64,000 nt of DNA from contig NW_022098076.1 in NCBI RefSeq assembly GCF_002288925.2, positions 77,518,009 through 77,582,008 of the forward strand, written 5' to 3'. This document shows positions 54,493-63,764 of the stretch, one piece after another; position 1 is the first letter of the stretch, and every line of letters begins with the position of its first letter. A program made the translations under genes and the position numbers. Origin of the DNA: Delphinapterus leucas. Taxonomy: Eukaryota > Chordata > Mammalia > Artiodactyla > Monodontidae. A model generated the notes under the pieces. It saw only the letters and a program-made list of their open reading frames with translations, ran no database searches and was not told where the DNA came from.

Positions 54493-55194
54493 AGCAGCAG
54501 CATCCTGGCCTCCCAAAGACTCTCACTAGGTCCCTGATGTGTAGCAGTGCCTGTCAATGAAGCAGGTCTCAGGTTCCTGCTCTGCCCTAGCCTTGGCTGT
54601 AGCTACTGTACCTCTGAGGAAGAGTGTGAGCCCCGCCTCCCCCCAACCACTGTGGAGTAGTTTTCTAAGCCTTGTGGCTGCTTCCTGATGGACTCTGGGA
54701 ATTCTCTGCTTCTTAGACTCACGTCACTGTGAGGGTTTCAGTCATACCTGTACTGATTTCACTTCTTTAGCCACTAGGGATTGTAGGGATTTCAAGGGAT
54801 CAAGGAAAAAGATACGACCACAAGGTGGCAGTAGCACACTCAGGCTTTAGTTGGGTGTTGCTTTGACAGGTTTGCATGTGGGGGAAGTCCCTCTCAGCAT
54901 GAGACAGTCTGGAGGCTGTACCATGGGGGTCACTACTCAGAAAGGGTGGGGGGCAAAGGAGCTCCTGGGAGAGAGGTGGATTGAGAGGGGTTTAGGTGTC
55001 TAGATGTTGCTCAGCAGCGTGGCCTGGGTCAGAGAGCCCAAAGGCAGCAGTGGCGGGGGGGTCTTATCATCTATCGCTAGCAAATGTTGGGTATGCAAAG
55101 CAGGCAGGCTCTAAATGGCTAAAAATCTGCTTATTTGGTCAAAATAAATCAATTTGATGTGTTAAAATTGGAGTTTGGCACTGGTGGGCTTTTG
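54493..55194. other. Single-copy DNA, nothing else recognised
   Basis: No gene or repeat family is recognised. The stretch carries a CTCF-like motif at 54818. Confidence 0.4.
54818..54833 (+). promoter_or_regulatory. CTCF-like binding motif
   Basis: 'ccacaaggtggcagta' agrees closely with the CTCF core (CCACNAGRKGGCAG). It stands in single-copy DNA, not in a SINE, so it is not one of the repeat-borne CTCF sites. Binding is inferred. Confidence 0.5.
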
Positions 55195-55628
55195 AGCTAT
55201 CACAGACTGGGTGGCTTAAACAACAAACATTAATTTCTTGCAGTTCTACTGTCTGGAAGTCCAAGATCAGGGTGCCAGCAAGGTCAAGCTCTTGGTAAGG
55301 GCTCTCTTCTTGGCTTGCAGATGGCTGCCTTCCTGCTGTATCCTCATGCTGTGGAGAGGGAGAGAGGAGAGGGAGAGAGAGAGGGAGAGGGAGAGGGAGA
55401 GAGAGAGGAAGAGGGAGGGAGAGAGGAAGAGGGAGGGAGAGAGGGAGAGCTCTGGTCTCTTCTTGTAAGGGCAATAATCCCATCATGAGGACCCCACCCT
55501 CATAACCTCATCTAAACCTAATCACCTCCCAAAGGCTCCACCTCTAAATACTGATATAACACCAACACATATATTTAACATATAAAGTTTGGGTGGGGGT
55601 AGGGGACACAAACATTCAGTCCATAACA
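55195..55628 (-). mobile_element. MaLR LTR (MST type) with a GA tract
   Basis: 'cacagactgggtggcttaaa', 'ctactgtctggaagtccaag', 'cttggcttgcagatggctgc', 'taacctcatctaaacctaat' and 'acattcagtccataacac' are antisense MST. A (GAGAGG)n expansion interrupts it. Confidence 0.87.
55350..55450 (+). repeat. GAGAGG-type purine tract
   Basis: About 100 bases of GA/GGGA units at the place where MST LTRs carry a short CT-rich motif. It looks like in situ expansion. The Arg/Glu-rich and Leu/Pro-rich frames across it are artefacts of the repeat. Confidence 0.93.
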
Positions 55629-55639
55629 CTTCTAATATA

Positions 55640-56360
55640 GAACTTTCTTTTCCCCACCAAAGACAATAAATGGAAATAATACTTTGAAAAGTGAAGAGCA
55701 TTATACCAATGGAAGAAATCTTTTTTTTTTTTTTACTTCTTGAAAGGTTAACTTCCAGCTAATCACAAATGGTGTCTGATATTATGTTTCTGACAATGCA
55801 GCCAAATGATGACTTTACCCTGTCTTTCTTCCAGCCTCTCCGCCGAACAATGTCAAAGAACACCAGTCGCCACAATAAAACCCACACCTTCTGTCCCCTC
55901 CCCTTCTGTCTGGCAAGAAGAGGGATGAAATCACAGTGTGTCAAGCAGGCTGTAAACATTTGAGCTGCTTTCCCTCAACTTTTGGGAGGGCTTCTTTGGG
56001 ATGACCTGGGGACAAAGGGTTGCAGTGTAAATTACCATGCAAATTACCACAGCGTTTGAACTTAAGACACCTTTGCCTGCCGCAGCTCAATGAACTTGAG
56101 CTTCTGTGACTCCCACGGAAGCGGAGATGTGTGGTACCTTCCAGAGCTGAGATACTGAACCACCTAAACAGCCCCATATGCTTGACTCCAACGAGCTCCT
56201 ATAAATACACTTGAGCAGCAGCTAAAATATGACAACCAAACAGAGGTTGGTCCTAAGGTGTTTCCGTGTTGACCTTTGAGCAGGTTTCCTCTTTAAAGGC
56301 CAGTCCTCGTAGGACAACTCTGAACAGTTTTGTAGTGTGATGCTCTGAGTGTGTCTTGGG
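55640..56360. promoter_or_regulatory. Single-copy candidate conserved element
   Basis: No repeat match over about 720 bases. Features include 'ccatgcaaattaccacag' (octamer-like ATGCAAAT), 'gctataaatacac'-like TATA context at about 56200-56211, and several retained CpGs. Enhancer- or promoter-like by texture; no exon is visible. Confidence 0.3.
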
Positions 56361-56934
56361 GATGCAAGGATTGCCAACCACATTTTAGGTAGGGGACACA
56401 GATGCTGTATTTTTCTTTCTTTTTCCTGGTCCCCCTCTTCCCTCCTTGTGCCTCATTCACTGGGTCAGTGAGGAAATAGCTTGCTCACGTGGGAGCTCTG
56501 CCTTCTCTCCGAGCCTGGCATGCTTGATACGTTAGTCCTGCCTGAGCCTGTGACCGAAAGGCGTGACTGGGAAGTCGTAGGCAGTCGTCTCTGACTTTGT
56601 TTGTTGGCTTCTTGCCTCCATTCCCATGGCTACATCCACAGTGATGAAGGCTGAGGCCACATTCAGAGGCGGTGGTTTGTTCGAAGCTCTCAACTCATCT
56701 TTTATTTGTCGGAAACAACTCCATGTGGCACAACCCTCATTCAGGGCAAATAGGGGACCATAGGAAATGCCGTGAGGAATTTCTATAGCAGGTTGTAGGG
56801 CAGTTTCTAAAGAGCCGGTAGAGCTGGTCTTGGTCCTACTCTTCCCCCGGTCCATTGTGGCTTAATAATAACTCATATTCAGAGGCATATTTTTTGTGTT
56901 CTAAAAACACAACCACCACAGTTAATGTCTATTA
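56361..56934. other. Single-copy DNA, nothing recognised
   Basis: A 107-codon minus-strand frame (56855-56532) has no recognised similarity. No repeat family is recognised. Confidence 0.4.
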
Positions 56935-57935
56935 AATTTTTTTCTTTTATTTCAGGTGTACAACTAATGATTTGATATTTTTATACATTATGAAATAATC
57001 ACCACAATAAGTCTAGTTACCACCTGTCACTCTACCAAGTTGTTACAATATTATTGACTATGTTCCTATGTGTACATTGCATCCTTGGGACATTTATTTT
57101 GCAGCTGGAAGTTTGTACCTCGTCATTACCTTTACCTATTTTGTCTGTTTGCTCAATCTCCTCCCCTCTGCCAACCACCAGTTTGTTTTCTGTATCTATG
57201 AGTCTGTTTGTTTTGTTTTGTTTAGATTCCACATATAAATGATAACATACAGTATTTGACTTTCTCTGTCTGACTTATTTCACTTAGCATAATACCCTCT
57301 AGGTCCATCCATGTTGCTACAAATGGCAAGATTTCATTCTTCTTTTTATGGCCAAGTAGTATCCCACTGTATATGGATACCACCTCTTCTTTATTCATCT
57401 TTCTGTGGACACTTACGTTACTTCCGTATCTTGTCTACTGTAAATAGAGCTAAAATATCTTTTCAAATTAGTGTTTTCATTTTCTTCCGATGAATACCCA
57501 GAAGTGGCACTGCTGGATTACATGGCCATCCTTTTTTTGGTTTTTTGGGGAACCGCCATACCATTCTCCATAGTGGCTGTACCAATTTACTTCCCCACTA
57601 AAAGAGCAGGAGGGGTCCCTTTTCTCCACATCCTCGCCAACACTTGTTTCTTGTCTTTTTTTTTTTTTTTTGCGGTACACGGGCCTCTCACTGCTGTGGC
57701 CTCTCCCGCCGCAGAGCACAGGCTCCGGACGCGCAGGCTCAGCGGCCACGGCCCATGGGCCCAGCTGCTCCGCGGCATGCGGGATCCTCCCGGACCAGGG
57801 CACGAACCCGCGTCCCCTTCATCGGCAGGCGGACTCCCAACCACTGCGCCACCAGGGAAGCCCTCTTGTGTTTTTGATAATAGCCATTCTGACAGGTGTG
57901 AGGTGGTATCTCATTGTGGTTTTGATAATGTTTCT
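56935..57935 (-). mobile_element. L1 ORF2 end and 3' UTR, antisense, split by a SINE
   Basis: Antisense L1 landmarks: 'aacaccaccagtttgttttc'-like, 'attccacatataaatgataa', 'aggtccatccatgttgctac', 'gatgaatacccagaagtggc', 'ctccacatcctcgccaacac' and, right of the SINE, 'gataatagccattctgacag' and 'gaggtggtatctcattgtgg'. The ORF2 part is disrupted. Confidence 0.88.
57661..57863 (-). mobile_element. Cetacean CHR-type SINE, well preserved
   Basis: Minus-strand head 'gggcttccctggtggcgcag', B-box-like 'gggttcgtgccctggtcc', the full GC-rich body and the 'gtgagaggcccgtgtaccgc' end with an A tail. Duplication 'tcttgtsttttt' at 57649-57660 and 57864-57875 (one mismatch). The 77-126-codon frames across it are SINE artefacts. 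Confidence 0.96.
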
Positions 57936-57944
57936 TAAACTTTA

Positions 57945-58015
57945 TGTACTGTACCTCATTGTGCTGGACACTGGGTATGTTTTATTTCATTTAAACTGCT
58001 TTAAAGGTAGGTATA
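57945..58015 (+). mobile_element. MIR, first of three pieces
   Basis: 'attgtgctggacactgggta' and 'catttaaactgctttaaagg' give the MIR 5' region. The element continues at 58497 and again at 59047. Confidence 0.6.
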
Positions 58016-58056
58016 TTTGTCAGGGTTCTCCAGAGAAACAGAACCAATAGGATGTG

Positions 58057-58097
<41 letters not shown>

Positions 58098-58496
58098 CTA
58101 TATCTATCTATCTATATTTGGTAATATTTTATTTTTTAATTAAAAATTTTTAATTGGCTCATGTGATGGTAGCGCTAATAAGTCCAGAATCTTCAGGACA
58201 GGCTGGAAGGCTAGAGACCCAGGGAATTATTGATGCCATGGTTAGAATCCAAAGGTAACCTAGAAGCAGAATTCATTCTTTCTCGGATGATGTCAGTCAT
58301 TTTTCTCTCAGGCCTTTGACTGATTGGATGAGGCCCACCCACATTAGGGAGGGTAATCTGCTTTACTCAGAGTCTACTGATTCAAATGTTAATCTCATTG
58401 AAAAAAATACCTTCACAGTGACATTTAGACTGGTATTTGGCCAACTATCTGAGTACCATGGCCTAGGCAAGTTGACACACAAAAATAACCATCACA
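58016..58496 (-). mobile_element. Old repeat inserted in a MIR
   Basis: It opens with 'tcagggttctccagagaaac' and ends with 'caagttgacacac...aaccatcac', a common mammalian element whose minus strand ends in an AATAAA-like region; I believe it is an L1M 3' end but cannot be sure. A 9-bp imperfect duplication (gtaggtata / gtagatatc) marks the target in the MIR. It contains CA and TCTA tracts. Confidence 0.65.
58060..58112 (+). repeat. (CA)n plus (TCTA)n microsatellites
   Basis: About 18 CA units to 58096, followed shortly by a short TCTA run. Confidence 0.93.
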
Positions 58497-58558
58497 GTAG
58501 ATATCATTTCCATTTTACAGGTGAGGAAAACAAGTCTCAGAGAAATTAATTCACTTGC
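58497..58558 (+). mobile_element. MIR, second of three pieces
   Basis: 'catttccattttacaggtga' and 'agtctcagagaaattaattc' are the MIR core region, following directly from the first piece. Confidence 0.8.
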
Positions 58559-59046
58559 AATGGGCTCCAGATATGTCCATGTCCCTAGAACCTGTGAATG
58601 TACCTTATATGGCAAAAGAGACTTTGTAGATGTGATTGAATTAAGGGTCTTGAGCTGGGGGGATCATCCTGGATCGTCCAGGTGGGCCCAACATCATCAC
58701 AAGGGTCCTTATAAGAGGGAGGCTGGAGAGCTGGAGCCAGAGAAGGTAATGTGATGACAGATGCAGAGATTGGAATGATGCTCTTTGAAGATGGTGGAAG
58801 GGACCACAGCCAAGGAATACAGTTGACCACTAGAAGCTGGGAAAGATGAGGAAATGGCCCCCTAGAGCCTTCAGAAGGAACGACCCTGTTGACACCTTGA
58901 TTTTGGCCAGTGAAACTGTGTCTTGATTTTGGCCAGTGAAACTGAGTTTGGACTTCTTACTTCCAGAACTGTAAGAGAATAAATTTCTGTTGTGTAAATC
59001 CACTAAGTTTGTGGTGATTTGTTATAGCAGCCACAGGAAACTAACA
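58559..59046 (+). mobile_element. MaLR LTR (MLT1 type) inserted in a MIR
   Basis: Sense MLT1: 'gggctccagatatgtccatg', 'gcaaaagagactttgtagat', 'ccttataagagggaggctgg', 'ccagaactgtaagagaataa' and 'tagcagccacaggaaactaa'. A duplication 'cacttgc' lies at 58552-58558 and 59047-59053, inside the MIR. It contains a 26-bp internal tandem duplication. Confidence 0.9.
58897..58948 (+). repeat. 26-bp tandem duplication within MLT1
   Basis: Two units (58897-58922 and 58923-58948) share the same first 22 bases, beginning 'ttgattttggccagtgaaac'. Confidence 0.95.
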
Positions 59047-59105
59047 CACTTGCCACATAGTAAGCATAGTAAACAGCAGAGGTGGGATTTGAAACGGCCC
59101 AGGTT
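59047..59105 (+). mobile_element. MIR, third of three pieces
   Basis: 'cacttgccacatagtaagca' and 'agcagaggtgggatttgaaa' continue the MIR 3' half after the MLT1. Confidence 0.75.
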
Positions 59106-59219
59106 GCCAAGCTGAGACGCTTATTTTGGAATAGATGCTACTGGAAGGCATTTTCAAGGAAGTTTCTTTGCCTGCCAGGTAACACTTTGCCCTTGGGTGG
59201 CAGAGAACTGAAGCGAATT

Positions 59220-59312
59220 GTCATAACTCCCTCCTTCCTTCCCTTCCTCCCACCTTCCCCCCCTTCCCCCCACTCCTCCCTCCCTCCCTTCCTTCTTTCT
59301 TCATCTATCCAC
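59220..59312 (+). repeat. Pyrimidine-rich CCTT/CCCTC tract
   Basis: About 90 bases of almost pure C/T. Likely length-variable and triplex-prone. Confidence 0.9.
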
Positions 59313-59324
59313 CCTTCAAACAAT

Positions 59325-59700
59325 CATTGAACACTGACTTTGTGCTTGACGAGCTGCTGGGTGCTGGGGATGGTGATAAACAAAACCAACTCGATCTGTG
59401 AACCCCTCCTCCTCAACATGCAGCTTTAGATGCACTGCGATGGTAATTACAAATGGGCAATGGAATAAATAATTACAAAATGTGATCCCTGCTCTAAGCA
59501 ATAACTAGGAAGGAGGGAGAGAGGCGGGGGTGGTACCTCCTTAGCTAGGACTGGATGGCTTCTTGGAGGGGGTGGCATTTTAGCTGAGCCTGAAGGATGA
59601 GGAGCCTGCCTGAGTGTGGAGGTGGGGATGTTCTAAAGCAGAGGAACAACTGCACTGGGGAAGGTCTGAGAAAATGACTGGTCTGAGGAGCTGACTTGAT
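59325..59700 (-). mobile_element. L2 3' end
   Basis: Antisense L2: 'tcattgaacactgactttgt', 'tgctgggtgctggggatggt', 'aaataattacaaaatgtgat', 'gggtggcattttagctgagc' and 'ctaaagcagaggaacaactg'. Confidence 0.8.
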
Positions 59701-60302
59701 ACCTTTTTATTTATGAAATTTCTACGTAGAGCTGGAGGAGGGCTGTTTGCCTGGTGCTCTTAAGAGCTTGGCACTGATTCTTTCATGCTTTGCCTCTTTC
59801 CTTCCCTCCCCCCTCCCTTGTTGGGGGGACTCTCTCCTCTGCTGAAAAATCCACTCCCATTGTCTCCTTCACTCATGACTGGCACCTCACTGTTCGCAGC
59901 TCTGAGCCCACCAACACCATTTCCATTGCCTCCTCCAAGCCCTGGCCTCAGAGGTGCCCAGATGTGCTGATGAGAAAGGGGCTTCTGCTCCCCATCAACC
60001 CTTGTCACCCCCAACGTACTGGCCATCAAGCTCTTCACCACCAGCCTTGCAGCAGCATCATCAGCACTGTGCCTGTCATCATGGCTACAGTGATGTTCAG
60101 TCACCTGGCCAGGCCACCAATAGCCGTGGCCATTGTCTCTGTCCCTCCCGTACCCCTCCTGCCTGTTCTGGGTCCTCTGCCTCCCCTTTCGTGGCACAGG
60201 TGGCAACTCTTCTATCACATTTCACTTATTGCTCCGATGGCATCCCCGGTCTGCTCGGCCCGGGAGAAGCCCCAAACAGGGAAGAACCTGACTGTCTGCA
60301 AC
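59701..60302. other. C-rich single-copy DNA open in several frames
   Basis: Frames of 190 (plus, 59790-60362), 128 (plus) and 152 codons (minus) overlap the same 500 bases. None resembles a family I know. They share the composition-driven Pro/Ser/Leu bias. No splice or promoter context. Confidence 0.4.
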
Positions 60303-60482
60303 ATGTTATGGTGGACTCTGGCATCAGACTTAGATTTTAGCTCCAATTTGACCAACTATTAGCTGAATGGACTTGGGAAAGTCCTTGACCTTTGGGCTAT
60401 AATGGTTGGTCCACAGTTATGATGAGGATTATGGACGTGATGGATGTGACTGTGCTTGGCACTTAGGAGGTGCTTAGTAAAA
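60303..60482 (-). mobile_element. MIR SINE
   Basis: Antisense MIR: 'gactctggcatcagacttag', 'gctgaatggacttgggaaag' and 'gcttggcacttaggaggtgc'. Confidence 0.65.
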
Positions 60483-60675
60483 GGGCGATTTCTTCTCTCT
60501 CTCCATCCCCCTGGATGCTGGGGACTCACAAAATGAATCAATACACAGTCACTGGCCCCCACGGGCAGCACCTTCACTGCTGCAAAGAACTCGAGGACTC
60601 CCCAAATGCCATTCCAAATTTTTGGTTAATGATGCTTAATATTTCTTTGAATCACACAGGTTGTACGTTAATATA

Positions 60676-61860
60676 TTCTTGTAAAAACACAAACAACAGA
60701 GGAAAGGGAGAGTTCTCCTCAATCATTACCATCTGCCCACTTTCCAGTCCCATTTTCTTCCTTAGTAGTAACTACTTTTAACAGTTTAGTCTACAGTATA
60801 ACCTTCTGAACTTTAAAAGATACATTTTCATGCGTGTGTCTATGTGGTTTTGTGCTTTTATTTCTTATATAAGTGGCATCATAATGTAATATGCATCATA
60901 ATGGAATATCATACTACAACTTGATAGTTTACTTAGTAAGTTCTTTCCTTGGCAGTATGCATGCAACTATGTCTTTGCATAGAACTTATATCTTTCGTTT
61001 AGGAGGTGATACATTATTTTTAGTGTTTTATTGTGGAAAAACTTAAATACATGCAAAAGTAGACAGAATAATATAATGAATCCTTATATACCCACTACCC
61101 AGCTTCAACAATTATCAACTCGTTCAATCTGGAAAATCTAACTCCACTTACTTTACTTTCCTTTATTATTTTAAAGCAAATCTCAACTACAGCATTCTAA
61201 CTATAAATATTTCATTATGTATCTCTAAAAGATAAGGGCTATTAAAAATATAAACACAATACCATTGTCACAATGGTAAAAAATCAACAATTCCTTGATA
61301 TCAGTCTTTGTCTAGTTTAAAAAATTAGTTATTTGGATCAGGATCCTAGTAAGATCCTGTATCTCTTAAGTCTCTCTTACACTATAAGTTCCCACTCCAT
61401 TTCTCTCTCTCTCTCTCTCCTTGCAATTGATCTGTTGAAAAGATCTACCTTTTTACTTGCTGCATACTCTTTCTAAGTAGGGATCCATCATGGTGTATTT
61501 TCCCATTCTTCTATTAAAGGGCATTTAAGTGGTCCTCAAACTCCTACTGTCACATGTATGCTCCAGTGAACATCTTAGTGTAAGATCTTTGTGCAAATGT
61601 GCCAACATTTCTCTAGGGCAACTACAAAGAAGTGGATCTGCAAAGCTGAAGGGTGTGTATTGTATTTGGCTGAACCATATAAAATTTTTATAGGTCAAAG
61701 GTAGTTGAATAAGGGCAATTTCATATGGTTCAGCCTAATAGATTTTAATTGAAATTACCAAATTGCTTTTAAACATATTGTATTAATTTCCCCTCTTCCT
61801 AAAAGTTTATGATTGTACCCATTTCCCTATGCCATCACCACATTTAAAAGAATCAGTGTT
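60676..61860 (-). mobile_element. Ancient LINE-like mosaic, antisense
   Basis: 'tatataagtggcatcataat', 'gtggaaaaacttaaatacat', 'caaattgcttttaaacatat' and 'aagtggatctgcaaagctga' recall old antisense L1M/L2-era LINE 3' sequence. Boundaries and family are uncertain. It contains a (CT)n tract at 61401-61420 and a hairpin at 61663. Confidence 0.4.
61663..61740. repeat. 24-bp arm inverted repeat (hairpin)
   Basis: Arm 61663-61686 pairs with 61717-61740 with only two mismatches in 24 positions, around a 30-base loop. The central 13 bases 'ggctgaaccatat' and 'atatggttcagcc' are exact. The dimensions resemble a small palindromic MITE or a pre-miRNA hairpin. Not a family I recognise. Confidence 0.85.
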
Positions 61861-62469
61861 TTAAATGTTCTGTGAATCTGATGGGCAAAGAATGGCTTTT
61901 ATTGTGCTTCATTGGTTCTCAAGAGCCACGTGGCATATGCATTTCTGGGATTCTTTTTCTCTGGGAGTCAGATCCCCTGGTATGGACCCACCCAAGATGG
62001 GCAGTACTGTTGCTGGGCTGTGCCCAGATCAAGCGAGTGATCCATTGGGTGGGTGAGCTGCAGGCAGAGAGAGTGAATTGGCTATGTTTTCAGGTGAATT
62101 ATTTTCACTCCCTGCCCTGAGCCATGATCCCTAAGGGGGGCTTATGCCTGGTTGAAATGTGAAGCCATTCATCTGAAGCCCCTTGGCTCATAGCTTGTGG
62201 CTGCATAGGTAATCTTCACCCCCTGTTAAGGCACCCGCCTCTGTTGGTGAAGAGAGATGACAGCCAAAGGCTTGGAATGATACCTGGGCTTTGCAATGAC
62301 TGCATCCCTGCTGTACCACCAGCTTTGCCCATTCTGTGTCTAAGAGGTTTCTGGCACCTGTTTCCCTCGTTAACAGGTATAATAGGGAGAGAGGGACATG
62401 GGGGCTGCAGGCGTGAGAAGGCGGGGAACTGTTCAAGCTGGCGGAAGGATCACCAGACTGAAAGTGAGG
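61861..62469. other. Single-copy DNA, nothing recognised
   Basis: No gene or repeat is recognised. Confidence 0.4.
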
Positions 62470-62640
62470 AGACGTTATTTTAGAGCCTGTTTTGCCCAGT
62501 AGAGCACTGTGACCCGCCCAGTGGGTCTATGCCATAGTTGTCCCATCTGGAAAGTGGGGACATGACGGCTTGCCATACCAACTCTTTCTGGTGTCATTGC
62601 AGTGACACGTCTGTTAAGGCATTCTGAAGGCTTCTGTGCG
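62470..62640 (-). mobile_element. Possible MIR fragment
   Basis: 'gagcctgttttgcccagtag' and 'gtcccatctggaaagtgggg' follow a degraded antisense MIR. Confidence 0.4.
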
Positions 62641-62689
62641 CTGTGCAAAAGCAAAACTCGGCGCAAAACCCACAGACTCTGCAAACTAG

Positions 62690-63260
62690 AGAAATGCCCC
62701 CTTTCCTGTTAATTATTCAGTAATTATTCACGTAAGAAGGATTTCATTGTTATGTTTCATATATTCGTTGCAGTTGATGGTCTTTTAATAGTGGCTTTGA
62801 GTTTGTGTACAGGAAGTTTATTCATTTTAAGATTTCTGGGCCTTAATTGTTATTTGTTTTGCTTGGTTCCAGCGCGCTATAAATTAGTGATATCCACAGA
62901 GCCTATTTGTCTTGATCCCACGGCGTATTGTCTGCCGTGAGTGCTGTTTGGCCTGGCACCGTCCTGGATTTCCCCATCTGTTTCTGATGTTTACATTGTT
63001 AAAGATACGATAGACACAGAGGACACGACCACATGCAGAGAGGGAACTTTTTTCCACTCCAGTGCATCGAACAAGGTCTGAGCCTGTAATATGCACAGCT
63101 CTAAATTACACTTCAGCCTGCTAACGGCGGGCCTGGCCCCAGCAATGGGGGATTGATTGCTGAGGCCCTGGAGTATTCACTCCCAGGAATGCTTCTAGCG
63201 GGCGCAATGGCTCAATCTCGAGAAACTCTTTTGCGTCTTGTATTTGAAAAGGGAGAAACA
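62690..63260. promoter_or_regulatory. Single-copy candidate conserved element
   Basis: No repeat match over 570 bases. TAAT/ATTA cores cluster on the left ('gttaattattcagtaattat', 'gccttaattgttatt', 'ctataaattagtg'). Many CpGs are retained ('ccagcgcgct', 'cacggcgtatt', 'taacggcgggc', 'agcgggcgcaat', 'tctcgag'). This mix of AT-rich cores with undepleted CpG is the texture of deeply conserved developmental enhancers. Inference only. Confidence 0.38.
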
Positions 63261-63662
63261 CACAAACGGCTCTCCAAATGGTACTCCTGACTGGGTGACG
63301 GCAAGGAGAAGGTCATTGGCCCCCCAAAGAATCCCAGTGCCGTGTCCTGGGGGTGAATAGTTCCCGGAGGCTGGGGACCCACAAGGAACAGATGCTTTTT
63401 GTCAGCTCTGTGGAATGGCTGGTCCTAAGCCCAGAGCGATTCTCCCACACGGTCGCCCCCAATCTGCTAAAGTAGGGCCCACATCTTTGTGTGAGGAGAT
63501 CTTAAATTTTCCTCGTTGTGTGTGAGACCACAGGAAGGGGAGGAAGGAGGATGGGGGTGAAGAGGTTGGGTGGGGAGGGGCATTTGGTGTCTGTTGAGAG
63601 CCAAGGCTTTGAGGAGAGAGGAGGTGGGGGCAGTGCCCTCTTAAACTCCCTAAATGAACGTG

Positions 63663-63693
<31 letters not shown>

Positions 63694-63764
63694 TGTGTGT
63701 GAGGGGATGGAGAGAGCGAGCTTGGGTGAAGGCTGTGTGTGGTGGGGACATTGTTGATGCTTCC
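63261..63764. other. Single-copy DNA with a TG microsatellite
   Basis: No gene or repeat family is recognised. The 175-codon minus-strand frame (63929-63402) crosses the TG tract (His-Thr repeats) and extends into L2, so it is not a gene. Confidence 0.4.
63661..63701 (+). repeat. (TG)n microsatellite
   Basis: About 20 TG units with one GG interruption. Confidence 0.95.

Noticed and set aside
55238..55486. Arg/Glu-rich (plus) and Leu/Pro-rich (minus) frames.
   Set aside because: They are translations of the GA tract in an MST LTR.
57471..58050. Frames of 77-155 codons on both strands.
   Set aside because: They run through antisense L1 and a SINE; their similarity to the frames at 23190 is repeat-driven.
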